From: Bradyrhizobium macuxiense | Lineage (GTDB): Bacteria; Pseudomonadota; Alphaproteobacteria; Rhizobiales; Xanthobacteraceae | Assembly (NCBI RefSeq): GCF_001542415.1 | Contig: NZ_LNCU01000115.1 | Span: 1 to 46,733 of the forward strand | Length of the DNA stretch: 46,733 nt | Direction: 5' to 3' | Shown here: positions 16,475 through 24,971 of the stretch, one piece after another | How the letters are laid out: every line of letters starts with the position of its first letter | Numbering within the stretch: the first letter of the stretch is position 1 | Made by a program: the position numbers and the translations under genes | Notes under the pieces: generated by a model | Seen by the model: only the letters and a program-made list of their open reading frames with translations | Database searches by the model: none | What the model was told of the DNA's origin: nothing

Positions 16475-16807
16475 ATGAGCAATGACGAGAACCGCAATGG
16501 AGGGCCGAGCGGCCCGTCGACCTCGGTCATCACCAAGGTCAAACCGAAGACCAAACGTCCGAACCTGTACCGCGTCCTGATCCTGAACGACGACTACACG
16601 CCGATGGAGTTCGTCGTTCACGTGCTGGAGAGGTTCTTCAACAAGGACGCCGAGGCGGCGACCAAGATCATGCTCCATGTCCATCATCACGGGATCGGCG
16701 AGTGCGGCGTGTTTACCTACGAGATCGCCGAAACCAAAGTGACGCAGGTCATGGATTTCGCACGCAAGCATCAGCATCCGTTGCAATGCGTGATGGAAAA
16801 GAAATAG
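16475..16807 (+). CDS. clpS: ATP-dependent Clp protease adaptor ClpS
   Basis: Adaptor of 110 residues that delivers N-end-rule substrates to ClpA. After a disordered, basic N-terminal tail (about 1-30), the core begins at NLYRVLILNDDYTPMEFVVHVLERFF: the NDDYTPMEFV segment forms the pocket for the N-degron residue. VHHHGIGECGVFTYEIAETKV and the final HPLQCVMEKK are standard. An upstream ATG at 16421 would add 18 residues (MSRSTSTALS) of low complexity; I prefer 16475 because of its family length. clpA follows 258 bp later, the usual clpS-clpA order. Confidence 0.94.
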   Translation: MSNDENRNGGPSGPSTSVITKVKPKTKRPNLYRVLILNDDYTPMEFVVHVLERFFNKDAEAATKIMLHVHHHGIGECGVFTYEIAETKVTQVMDFARKHQHPLQCVMEKK

Positions 16808-17039
16808 GTCGCCGGTAACCGCCGATCCGCCGCCTGAGCGGAACGGCTCTTGCATCGATATTCCTGACGGACGCGAATGGCATCCCGTGTAACCACGGGT
16901 AGCCGTTTGTGACATCGTGGCGCCTGAAATTTAGAGGAAAACCATCACGCCGGAACCGGTCTTTCGCCACGATCCGTCGTAACTATATCAGAGGGGATCA
17001 CGAAGGTTGTTATTGCCTGACCCTGCAATGGCGATCATG

Positions 17040-17060
17040 ATGGCCTGGGGCCATAGAGGA
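17040..17060 (+). promoter_or_regulatory. Hairpin abutting the clpA ribosome binding site
   Basis: ATGGCC (17040-17045) and GGCCAT (17049-17054) form a tight stem directly before GAGGA (17056-17060), the ribosome site of clpA. Another small stem, CCCGTG (16884-16889) with CACGGG (16894-16899), lies earlier in the same gap. The first could modulate clpA translation. Confidence 0.35.
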
Positions 17061-17065
17061 CGCGA

Positions 17066-19462
17066 ATGCCAACTTTTTCCCAAAGCCTTGAACAATCCCT
17101 GCATCGTGCATTGGCGATCGCGAACGAGCGTCACCATCAATACGCGACTCTTGAACACCTTCTGCTGTCGCTGATTGATGACTCGGACGCGGCCGCGGTG
17201 ATGCGCGCTTGCAGCGTCGATCTCGACAAGCTCAGAACCAGCCTCGTCAACTATCTCGAAACCGAATTCGAGAACCTGGTGACCGACGGTGCCGATGATG
17301 CCAAGCCGACGGCCGGTTTCCAGCGCGTGATCCAGCGCGCAGTGATCCATGTCCAGTCGTCCGGTCGCGAGGAAGTGACCGGTGCCAACGTGCTGATCGC
17401 GATCTTCGCGGAGCGCGAGAGCCATGCCGCGTATTTCCTGCAAGAGCAGGATATGACGCGCTACGATGCGGTCAACTACATCAGCCACGGCATTGCCAAG
17501 CGGCCTGGCGTCTCCGAGGCGCGGCCGGTGCGCGGCGTCGACGAGGAAACCGAGACCAAGGGCAACGAGGACGCCAAGAAGAAGGGCGAGGCGCTCGAGA
17601 CCTATTGTGTCAACCTCAACAAGAAGGCGCGTGACGGCAAGATCGATCCCGTGATCGGCCGCAATGCCGAGATCAACCGCGCGATCCAAGTGCTGTGCCG
17701 CCGCCAGAAGAACAATCCGCTGTTCGTCGGTGAAGCCGGCGTCGGCAAGACCGCGATCGCCGAAGGCCTCGCCAAGCGCATCGTCGATAGCGACGTGCCG
17801 GAGGTGCTGGCGGCTGCGACCGTGTTCTCGCTCGACATGGGCACGCTGCTCGCGGGCACGCGTTACCGCGGTGACTTCGAGGAGCGGCTCAAGCAGGTCT
17901 TGAAGGAGCTGGAGGCGCATCCGAACGCCATTCTGTTCATCGACGAGATCCACACCGTGATCGGAGCAGGGGCCACCTCGGGCGGCGCGATGGATGCGTC
18001 CAATCTGCTGAAGCCGGCGCTGGCCTCGGGCACGATCCGCTGCATGGGCTCGACCACCTACAAGGAGTACCGTCAGCACTTCGAGAAGGACCGCGCGCTG
18101 GTGCGGCGCTTCCAGAAGATCGACGTCAACGAGCCGACGGTGGAAGACGCGATCGCGATCCTCAAGGGCCTGAAGCCCTATTTCGAGGATTACCATCGGC
18201 TGAAATACACCAATGAGGCGATCGAGGCCGCGGTGCAGCTCTCCTCGCGCTACATCCACGACCGCAAGCTGCCCGACAAGGCGATCGACGTGATCGACGA
18301 GTCCGGCGCGGCGCAGATGCTGGTCGCCGAGAACAAGCGCAAGAAGACGATCGGCATCAAGGAGATCGAGACCACGATCGCGACCATGGCGCGGATCCCG
18401 CCGAAGAGCGTGTCGAAGGACGATGCCGAGGTGCTGAAGCATCTCGAACAGACCCTCAAGCGCGTGGTGTTCGGCCAGGACAAGGCGATCGAGTCGCTGT
18501 CGGCGTCGATCAAGCTGGCGCGGGCCGGCCTGCGCGAGCCGGAGAAGCCGATCGGCTGCTACCTGTTCTCGGGTCCGACCGGCGTCGGCAAGACCGAGGT
18601 CGCGAAGCAGCTTGCGGCCTCGCTCGGCGTCGAGCTCTTGCGCTTCGACATGTCCGAGTACATGGAGCGGCACACCGTGTCGCGCCTGATCGGCGCGCCT
18701 CCGGGCTATGTCGGTTTCGACCAGGGCGGCCTGCTCACCGATGGCGTGGACCAGCATCCGCATTGCGTGGTGCTGCTCGACGAGATCGAGAAGGCGCATC
18801 CGGATCTGTACAATGTGCTGCTGCAGATCATGGATCATGGCCGGCTCACCGACCACAACGGCAAGCAGGTCAACTTCCGCAACGTGATCCTGATCATGAC
18901 CACGAATGCGGGCGCGGCCGACCTCGCACGCCAGGCCTTCGGCTTCACCCGCAGCAAGCGGGAAGGCGACGACCACGAGGCGATCAGCCGCCAGTTCGCG
19001 CCTGAGTTCCGCAACCGGCTGGATGCGATCGTCTCGTTCGCGCACCTCAATGCCGACGTCATCGGCATGGTGGTCGAGAAGTTCGTGCTGCAGCTCGAGG
19101 CGCAGCTCGCCGACCGCGACGTCACGATCGAGCTGTCCGAGCCTGCCAAGGCCTGGCTGATCGAGCATGGCTACGACGAGCAGATGGGTGCGCGTCCGAT
19201 GGCGCGCGTTATCCAGGAGCACATCAAGAAGCCGCTGGCGGATGAGGTGCTGTTCGGCCAGCTCAAGGGCGGCGGTCACGTCCGCGTTGTGCTGGTGAAG
19301 GACGAGCAGGAGAAGGACAAGATCGGCTTCGAGTTCGTCGAGGGTCCGGTCACGCCGAAGCCCGAGAACCTTCCGGCCCGCAAGCGCAAGCCGAAGTCGG
19401 GCGGCGGCGGGGGAGGCGGCACCAAGGCGCCGCCGTCGCGCGGACCGCTGGTCAAGGCGTGA
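17066..19462 (+). CDS. clpA: ATP-dependent Clp protease ATP-binding subunit ClpA
   Basis: Hexameric AAA+ unfoldase of 798 residues that feeds substrates into ClpP. The N-domain (1-150) binds ClpS. D1 carries Walker A GEAGVGKTAI near residue 222, the pore loop RYRGDFEERL and Walker B ILFIDEIHT. D2 carries Walker A GPTGVGKTEV near 504, the pore motif APPGYVGFDQGG and VVLLDEIEKAHP. The C-terminal 45 residues are Lys/Gly/Pro-rich. The order with clpS, single-copy length and a terminator 25 bp after the stop indicate a complete gene. clpP is not nearby. Confidence 0.97.
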   Translation: MPTFSQSLEQSLHRALAIANERHHQYATLEHLLLSLIDDSDAAAVMRACSVDLDKLRTSLVNYLETEFENLVTDGADDAKPTAGFQRVIQRAVIHVQSSGREEVTGANVLIAIFAERESHAAYFLQEQDMTRYDAVNYISHGIAKRPGVSEARPVRGVDEETETKGNEDAKKKGEALETYCVNLNKKARDGKIDPVIGRNAEINRAIQVLCRRQKNNPLFVGEAGVGKTAIAEGLAKRIVDSDVPEVLAAATVFSLDMGTLLAGTRYRGDFEERLKQVLKELEAHPNAILFIDEIHTVIGAGATSGGAMDASNLLKPALASGTIRCMGSTTYKEYRQHFEKDRALVRRFQKIDVNEPTVEDAIAILKGLKPYFEDYHRLKYTNEAIEAAVQLSSRYIHDRKLPDKAIDVIDESGAAQMLVAENKRKKTIGIKEIETTIATMARIPPKSVSKDDAEVLKHLEQTLKRVVFGQDKAIESLSASIKLARAGLREPEKPIGCYLFSGPTGVGKTEVAKQLAASLGVELLRFDMSEYMERHTVSRLIGAPPGYVGFDQGGLLTDGVDQHPHCVVLLDEIEKAHPDLYNVLLQIMDHGRLTDHNGKQVNFRNVILIMTTNAGAADLARQAFGFTRSKREGDDHEAISRQFAPEFRNRLDAIVSFAHLNADVIGMVVEKFVLQLEAQLADRDVTIELSEPAKAWLIEHGYDEQMGARPMARVIQEHIKKPLADEVLFGQLKGGGHVRVVLVKDEQEKDKIGFEFVEGPVTPKPENLPARKRKPKSGGGGGGGTKAPPSRGPLVKA

Positions 19463-19486
19463 TGCCGTAGCAAACGATCAAATGAA

Positions 19487-19513
19487 AAGGCCGGCTGAAC
19501 AGCCGGCCTTTTT
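19487..19513 (+). terminator. Intrinsic terminator after clpA
   Basis: Arms AAGGCCGGCT (19487-19496) and AGCCGGCCTT (19501-19510), a GAAC tetraloop and a following T-run (19509-19513). It also lies just downstream of the convergent MFS gene and could serve both. Confidence 0.93.
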
Positions 19514-19549
19514 GTTGATGATGCTTCCCTAAGATGCTTACCGAGGGCG

Positions 19550-20971
19550 TCACTCGCCCTTTAGACGCTGGCTCTCATGAACCCGCACCTGCTCGGCGCC
19601 CCGGCCGCCGGCCGACGACAGTCGCAGCGTGCTGAGCGCAGCGCCGACCACGGCAAAGCCGACGCCGACCATCAGCGAGATCCTTGTACCGTCCGCCGGA
19701 TAGCGCGCCAGCAGCAGCGCCACGAGTGCGGCGCCGACGGTCTGTCCCAGCAGGCGTGCCGTCCCGAGCATTCCGCTGGCGCCGCCGGAGCGCTCACGTG
19801 GCGCTGCGGCGATCATGGTGCGGTTGTTGGGGGTCTGGAACAAACCAAATCCCGCGCCGGCGAGCGCCATGCGCCATGCCACGTCGAAAGGCGTGGCGGC
19901 GGCCGGCATCATCGCCAATGCGCCCAATCCCAACGCGAACACCAATAGCCCGATGCCGCCCAACAGGCCGGCGGGATAACGCTCGACCAGCCAGCCCGCC
20001 AGCGGGGCTGCGAATGCCACCGCGATCGGCCAGGGCGTGATCAGCAGACCGATCTGCACCGCCGAATATCCGAAATGACTCTCGAGATAGAAAGGCATCG
20101 CGACGAAGGCCAGCATCTGGCCGCAGAAGGAGGCGATCGAGGTGCCGATCGACAGCGCGAAAATCGGAATTCGCAGCAGGTCGACCGGCAGCAACGGAGA
20201 CGGAAGGTGGGTCTGGCGTCGGACGAGCAGAACGCATGCAACCGCTGCGATCGCAAACTCGGCCAGACAGAGATACAGCGCCTCGCCATGGCCGGCGCTA
20301 TCGATCGCGGTGATGCCGACGCCGAAGGCAACGGCGCTCAACGCGGCGCTCTGCCAGTCAAAGGCGTGGACGGCCGGCTTGGTGTGCGGCAGGTAGTGCC
20401 AGCCCAGCGCCAGCGTTGCGATACCGAGCGGGATGTTGATGGCGAACAGATAGGGCCATGTGCCGACCGCCAGGATGAACGAGGCCACGGTCGGGCCGAC
20501 CGCGGCCGAGACGGCGACGACCAGCGCATTGACGCCGATGCCGCGGCCGAGCAGCGCGCTCGGATAGGTAAAGCGGACCAGCGCGGAGTTGACGCTCAGG
20601 ATTCCGGCCGCGCCAAAGCCCTGCAGGACGCGCGCGATCGTCAGCAACGGCAGCGTATGCGCCAGCGCGCAAAACAGCGATGCCAGCGTGAACAGCACCA
20701 GCCCCGCCAGATAGACGCGGCTATAGCCGATGATCTCGCCGAGCGAGGCTAGCGGCAACAGCGAGATCGTGATCGCGAGCTGATAGCCGTTGACGATCCA
20801 GATCGAAAATGCAGGGCTTGCGTCAAGATCGCGGGCGATGGTGGGCAGCGCGACATTGGCGATTGAGCCGTCGATGACGGACATCGTCAAACCGAGCGCA
20901 ATCGTGAGAATGGCCCAATTGCGTTGTGGGTGCGGCAAGCCGTCGGCATGCTCGATCATTGCAGACGACAT
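19550..20971 (-). CDS. MFS transporter, DHA2 (14-helix) drug:proton antiporter type
   Basis: Inner-membrane protein of 473 residues with about 14 hydrophobic helices. The motif ALPTIARDLDASPAFSIWIVNGYQL in the first loop and the signature VLQGFGAAGILSVNSALVR of helix 4-5 are those of DHA2 antiporters (EmrB/QacA class), which export toxic organic compounds using the proton gradient. The conserved Asp in the first helix (SVIDGSIANVALP) is present. No EmrA partner or regulator adjoins it; a PilZ gene lies upstream on the same strand. The substrate is unknown. Confidence 0.85.
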   Translation of the reverse strand: MSSAMIEHADGLPHPQRNWAILTIALGLTMSVIDGSIANVALPTIARDLDASPAFSIWIVNGYQLAITISLLPLASLGEIIGYSRVYLAGLVLFTLASLFCALAHTLPLLTIARVLQGFGAAGILSVNSALVRFTYPSALLGRGIGVNALVVAVSAAVGPTVASFILAVGTWPYLFAINIPLGIATLALGWHYLPHTKPAVHAFDWQSAALSAVAFGVGITAIDSAGHGEALYLCLAEFAIAAVACVLLVRRQTHLPSPLLPVDLLRIPIFALSIGTSIASFCGQMLAFVAMPFYLESHFGYSAVQIGLLITPWPIAVAFAAPLAGWLVERYPAGLLGGIGLLVFALGLGALAMMPAAATPFDVAWRMALAGAGFGLFQTPNNRTMIAAAPRERSGGASGMLGTARLLGQTVGAALVALLLARYPADGTRISLMVGVGFAVVGAALSTLRLSSAGGRGAEQVRVHESQRLKGE

Positions 20972-21186
20972 AAAGGAGAATTGCCTCCGGTTCCGACACG
21001 GGTGGGCCTACCGCATGCTGGATTAACCGGTGCTTTGCAACCCCGAAATGCCGGGCCAATTCCGGCGATTTGAGCCGCTTTGGAAGGCCGTGCGAGGGCA
21101 TTTGGGCGGGCAGTTCCGCCAGTGCGCGCCGGCGCAGAGCATTGCGGCGAATCGCCGTGTCAGGCGGCTGCGAGCGCGCTCGCAGC

Positions 21187-21540
21187 TCAGCCTTCGCCGA
21201 GCAGTTCCCTGATGCGGCGCTGGAGCTGCCGCTTCTTGATCTCGCTGCGGCGCAGGCGCTCGTCGAGATCGCTGACCGGGGTGTCCGATGTCATGAGGCG
21301 GAAGGCGAGCCCGACCTTGTTGGCCTGGCGCCAGATCAGCCGTGCAAGGAACGAGCGCCCCTTGCGCGGGATGGACAGGCTGATCTCCTCGGGCAACGAT
21401 GCGGCCTGCTCGAATTCCACGCAGGCGCCGCCCTCACTGATGTTGCGAACCACACAATCCACAGTCGACCCGTATTCATTGATTTCGGCGACACCGCCAT
21501 AAAGCACCTTGTCGCGCGTCTCGTGGCGCCGGTCCTGCAT
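21187..21540 (-). CDS. PilZ-domain protein
   Basis: Soluble protein of 117 residues. PilZ domains bind cyclic di-GMP through an RxxxR and a D/NxSxxG motif; both are here, RHETR at residues 5-9 and NISEGG at 33-38. The beta-barrel continues to about residue 80 (FLARLIWRQANKVGLAFRL), and a charged C-terminal helix follows (LDERLRRSEIKKRQLQRRIREL), perhaps a coiled coil for partner binding. With both motifs intact it is a credible effector. A diguanylate cyclase (PleD) is encoded 16 kb away in this window. Confidence 0.88.
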   Translation of the reverse strand: MQDRRHETRDKVLYGGVAEINEYGSTVDCVVRNISEGGACVEFEQAASLPEEISLSIPRKGRSFLARLIWRQANKVGLAFRLMTSDTPVSDLDERLRRSEIKKRQLQRRIRELLGEG

Positions 21541-21687
21541 CTGAAATCCTCCAAATGAATGGCCGGACTGTATCGGGATGCGGCGCCATGAGAAGGTCGG
21601 TAACGGAACCCGTTGCAGTTATCGTAAATTGTTCGCAACCGTGAAGGTCCGGATTCTGCGGTAGCTTTCGCGCTGCAGACTGCCCGA

Positions 21688-22644
21688 TCAATTTGGCAAT
21701 TGACCATGGCGCCAATCGCGCGGCGACAGGCCATAATGCTCGCGGAACACCCGGCCGAAATGCGAGAGATCGTTGAAGCCCCAGGCGAACGCGATCTCGC
21801 TGATGTGGCGATGGGCGTGGGCTGAGGAGGCGAGGTCGCGCTTGCAGCGCTCGAGCCGCTGCGCCAGCACGAAGCGCTGGAACGAGGTCCCTTCATCGGC
21901 GAGCAGGCTGTTGACGTAACGCGACGAGATGCCGAGTGCCGCGGCGGTCTCGGCGAGGCCGAGATCGGGGTTGGGCAGGTGCGCCAGCACATGCGCCTTC
22001 AGCCGATACAGCAGCGCCGAGCGATGCGTTGAGGACGTCAGCGCGGCTGCACCGAGCCGCTCGCTCATCGCCATGGCGAGCAGGTCGACGGCTTGATCGG
22101 AGAGTCGGATCGCGTTGTCCGCATCGAGCCGGTCGGCGACATCGGAGAGCCCGGCGAGGAATTGGGAGGCCAGTCGCTCGACCGGCCGATCCAGCGTGAA
22201 GGTCGTCGCGGTCAGTGGCTCGGTGCCGGCAAAGCGCCGATGCAGCATCGCGCGCGGGACCTGGAAAATGGTTTGCGTGAAGTCGTCGTTGAAGCGCAAT
22301 TCGTAGGGACGGGTGGTGTCGTAGAACGCGAATTCGCCGGGCTGGATCACGGTCTCGCGGCCGTCCTGCAGCACGGCGCCGGCGCCGCGGCGGCCGAGCG
22401 CGAACAGGACGAAGTCCTCGCTCGCGCGCGCGATCCGCGACGGCGTGCGCAAGACGCGTTGCCGGCTTGACGATACGGTCGAGCATTTCGCCGGCCCCAC
22501 CTGCGAGCTGGTGATGGCGCCGTGGAACGCGGTGCCGAGGTCGGACTTGCAGTCGAGCTGCACGAAGACGTCGCAGACGATGTCCTGCCAGAGCGCGAGG
22601 CGCCGGTGCGTGGGCGCGTCTTCCGTGGTGAACAGGGCCGGCAT
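21688..22644 (-). CDS. AraC-family transcriptional regulator, divergent from nitrilase
   Basis: Protein of 318 residues. Residues 1-190 are the AraC-binding-like sensor domain of the FeaR/NitR type (RRLALWQDIVCDVF; GEFAFYDTTRPYELRF). Residues 210-318 hold two helix-turn-helix units, GLAETAAALGISSRYVNSLL and ISEIAFAWGFNDLSHFGRVF, the signature of the AraC C-terminus. It is transcribed away from the nitrilase and aldoxime dehydratase genes across a 207-bp region, as expected for their activator. NitR of Rhodococcus is a known AraC-type activator of nitrilase genes. The inducer, probably an aldoxime, nitrile or amide, is inferred. Confidence 0.88.
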   Translation of the reverse strand: MPALFTTEDAPTHRRLALWQDIVCDVFVQLDCKSDLGTAFHGAITSSQVGPAKCSTVSSSRQRVLRTPSRIARASEDFVLFALGRRGAGAVLQDGRETVIQPGEFAFYDTTRPYELRFNDDFTQTIFQVPRAMLHRRFAGTEPLTATTFTLDRPVERLASQFLAGLSDVADRLDADNAIRLSDQAVDLLAMAMSERLGAAALTSSTHRSALLYRLKAHVLAHLPNPDLGLAETAAALGISSRYVNSLLADEGTSFQRFVLAQRLERCKRDLASSAHAHRHISEIAFAWGFNDLSHFGRVFREHYGLSPRDWRHGQLPN

Positions 22645-22728
22645 GATTTCCTCCCTTCACGAGTCCAAACGCGGGCCACTCATTCCAAGCAAGGTCCGTG
22701 CCGGGAGCACCTGCGGGCGATCGCCCGG

Positions 22729-22758
22729 CAGTCGAATTTTCGTTCCACCCCAGTCGAA
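22729..22758. promoter_or_regulatory. Direct repeats, candidate AraC operator
   Basis: CAGTCGAA occurs at 22729-22736 and again at 22751-22758, exactly 22 bp (about two helical turns) apart in the same orientation, as AraC-family activators prefer. The pair lies about 95-120 bp before the nitrilase start. A perfect palindrome GGGCGATCGCCC (22715-22726) sits just upstream. Confidence 0.5.
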
Positions 22759-22851
22759 CGGCATTTCCGATCCCAAGGCAGCATGATGTCAGAGGCCGAT
22801 AGGGCCGATCAAGCACGAACCGGCCGGGATGCCGGCAGCGAGGAGGACATC

Positions 22852-23868
22852 ATGGGCATTGAACATCCGAAATATCGCGTTGCGGTGGTGCAGGCGGCGC
22901 CGGCATGGCTCGACCTCGATGCCTCCATCGCCAAGACCATCGCGCTGATCGAGGAGGCCGCGGCTAAGGGCGCCAGGCTGATCGCGTTTCCGGAGGCCTT
23001 CATCCCCGGCTATCCCTGGTACATCTGGCTTGACTCGCCGGCCTGGGCGATCGGGCGCGGCTTCGTGCAGCGCTATTTCGACAACTCGCTCGCCTATGAC
23101 AGCCCGCAAGCCGAACGTCTCAGGCTCGCCGTGAAAAAGGCCGGCATGACGGCGGTGCTCGGCCTGTCCGAGCGCGATGGCGGCAGCCTCTATCTCGCGC
23201 AATGGCTGATCGGCCCTGACGGCGAGACCATCGCCAAGCGGCGCAAGCTGCGCCCGACCCATGCCGAACGCACCGTCTATGGCGAGGGCGACGGCAGCGA
23301 TCTTGCCGTGCATGACCGTCCCGGCATCGGACGCCTCGGTGCGCTGTGCTGCTGGGAGCATCTGCAGCCGCTGTCGAAATACGCGATGTATGCCCAGAAC
23401 GAGCAGGTGCATGTCGCGGCGTGGCCGAGCTTCTCGCTGTACGACCCGTTCGCGCCCGCGCTCGGCTGGGAGGTCAATAACGCGGCGTCGCGTGTCTATG
23501 CCGTCGAAGGCTCGTGCTTCGTGCTCGCGCCCTGCGCGACCGTCTCGCAGGCGATGGTGGACGAGCTCTGCGATCGCGACGACAAGCACGCGCTGCTGCA
23601 TGTCGGCGGCGGACATGCCGCAATCTATGGACCGGATGGCAGTTCGATCGCCGAGAAGCTTCCGCCCGATCAGGAGGGCCTGCTGCTCGCCGACATCGAT
23701 CTCGGCGCAATCGGAATTGCCAAGAACGCCGCCGATCCCGCCGGACACTATTCGCGCCCCGACGTCACGCGTCTCTTGCTTAACAAGAAGCCGTCGAAGC
23801 GCGTCGAGCATTTTGCGCTGCCGCTCGACAATCTCGCGAGCGAGGACATGGACGCGGCCGCAACCTGA
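22852..23868 (+). CDS. Nitrilase (aliphatic/arylacetonitrilase type)
   Basis: Cytoplasmic enzyme of 338 residues that hydrolyses a nitrile to the carboxylic acid and ammonia. The Glu-Lys-Cys triad is complete: Glu48 in FPEAFIPGYPWYIW, Lys132 in KRRKLRPTHAER, and Cys167 in GALCCWEHLQPLSKYAM, whose following residues mark true nitrilases rather than amidases. The region AAWPSFSLYDPFAPALGWEV is also nitrilase-specific. AGGAGG stands six bases before the ATG at 22852. An upstream in-frame ATG at 22522 runs through the regulator gene and is rejected. The aldoxime dehydratase gene begins 29 bp after the stop, so the two form an operon that turns aldoximes into acids. Confidence 0.93.
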   Translation: MGIEHPKYRVAVVQAAPAWLDLDASIAKTIALIEEAAAKGARLIAFPEAFIPGYPWYIWLDSPAWAIGRGFVQRYFDNSLAYDSPQAERLRLAVKKAGMTAVLGLSERDGGSLYLAQWLIGPDGETIAKRRKLRPTHAERTVYGEGDGSDLAVHDRPGIGRLGALCCWEHLQPLSKYAMYAQNEQVHVAAWPSFSLYDPFAPALGWEVNNAASRVYAVEGSCFVLAPCATVSQAMVDELCDRDDKHALLHVGGGHAAIYGPDGSSIAEKLPPDQEGLLLADIDLGAIGIAKNAADPAGHYSRPDVTRLLLNKKPSKRVEHFALPLDNLASEDMDAAAT

Positions 23869-23897
23869 CACGCGAAATCCAACCGGAGACGACCGCC

Positions 23898-24953
23898 ATG
23901 GAGTCAGCCATTCCATCCCACCTGCAGACGGCACGGTCGCGTCACCGGCGCGTGCCCGATGATTACGCGCCGCCTTATCCATCCTTCGTCGCGCGCCACA
24001 AGTCCGCGGTCGTCAGCGTGGTCATGGCCTATTTCGGCGTGCAGTATCGCGGCGAGCCGACAGCCGCGGTGGCCGAGGCGCTGGCGCAGATCGGGCAGCG
24101 CTTCGCGATGGAGAGCGGCCCAGCGCATTGGGATCGCGCGCAATATGTCGATCAGGCCGGCTTCACCAATGTCGTTTCGGTTGCCTATTGGGACGACGCT
24201 GCGCGCTTCGATGCCTGGTTTGGTGGGGCACGCGAGGCCTGGACCGGCAGCAATGCCGCGGGAGGTGAGGTCGGCCGCTTCATCGAGGTGCTGCGCCCGC
24301 ATGTCGAGCGTTACGAAACGCTGTTCTCGTCGCTCGGACGCCCGGAGGGTGTTGCGGTTCTCGCCGACAGCATGAGCGGCGAGGTGCGGGAGCACGCCTA
24401 TTGGGGCGGCATGCGCGACCGCATTCCGCTGTCGCAGACCGACGCCATGACGCCGGTCGGAGAGCCGCGCGTTGTCCGCGACGGCGCACGCATCCGCGTC
24501 GTCGCGCATGACAATCTCTGCCTGATCCGCTCGGGGCAGGATTGGAGCGACACCGCAGCTGAGGAGCGCAAGATGTATCTCGACGATGTCGAGCCGGTGC
24601 TGCGCGAGGGCATGGATTTCCTGCGCGACGACGGCGGCCCGATCGGCTGCTACGCCAACCGCTACATGCGCGTCGTCGACGCCGATGGTCGGCCGACTGA
24701 GAAGTCCTACGGCCAGAGCTGGTGGAAGAGCCTCGCGGCGCTGGAGCGCTGGGCGGAATCGCATCCGACCCATGTCAGGATCTTCGGCGCGGCGATGAAG
24801 TATCTGTCGACGCTGGGGCCGAATGCGAAGCTGAGGCTGTACCACGAGGTCACCGTCGCGGCCGCGGACGAGCAGTTCTTCGAGTATCTCAACTGCCACG
24901 AACGGACCGGGATGCTCAACGCGGGCGAGGTCGCGACGAACGGGGCGGACTGA
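23898..24953 (+). CDS. Aldoxime dehydratase (haem enzyme)
   Basis: Haem b enzyme of 351 residues that removes water from an aldoxime to give a nitrile. The start SAIPSHLQTARSRHRRVPDDYAPPYPSF, as residues 3-30, is a hallmark of the OxdA/OxdB family. The later blocks NVVSVAYWDD, AYWGGMRDRIPLSQTD, DNLCLIRSGQDWSDT and NRYMRVVDADG also match. A His-rich segment SHPTHVRIF (288-296) lies where the proximal haem ligand is expected, and His316 in LRLYHEV is the candidate catalytic His; this mapping is inferred from memory. GGAGACG precedes the ATG. Its usual partners in known clusters are a nitrilase or nitrile hydratase, as here. Confidence 0.93.
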   Translation: MESAIPSHLQTARSRHRRVPDDYAPPYPSFVARHKSAVVSVVMAYFGVQYRGEPTAAVAEALAQIGQRFAMESGPAHWDRAQYVDQAGFTNVVSVAYWDDAARFDAWFGGAREAWTGSNAAGGEVGRFIEVLRPHVERYETLFSSLGRPEGVAVLADSMSGEVREHAYWGGMRDRIPLSQTDAMTPVGEPRVVRDGARIRVVAHDNLCLIRSGQDWSDTAAEERKMYLDDVEPVLREGMDFLRDDGGPIGCYANRYMRVVDADGRPTEKSYGQSWWKSLAALERWAESHPTHVRIFGAAMKYLSTLGPNAKLRLYHEVTVAAADEQFFEYLNCHERTGMLNAGEVATNGAD

Positions 24954-24971
24954 AGGCCGTCCGCTGCCGGG

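Noticed and set aside
16988..19279. 763-codon open frame on the minus strand opposite clpA
   Set aside because: It is a shadow of the clpA reading frame caused by high GC. The product is rich in His/Arg/Leu and matches no protein family, while clpA is unmistakable.
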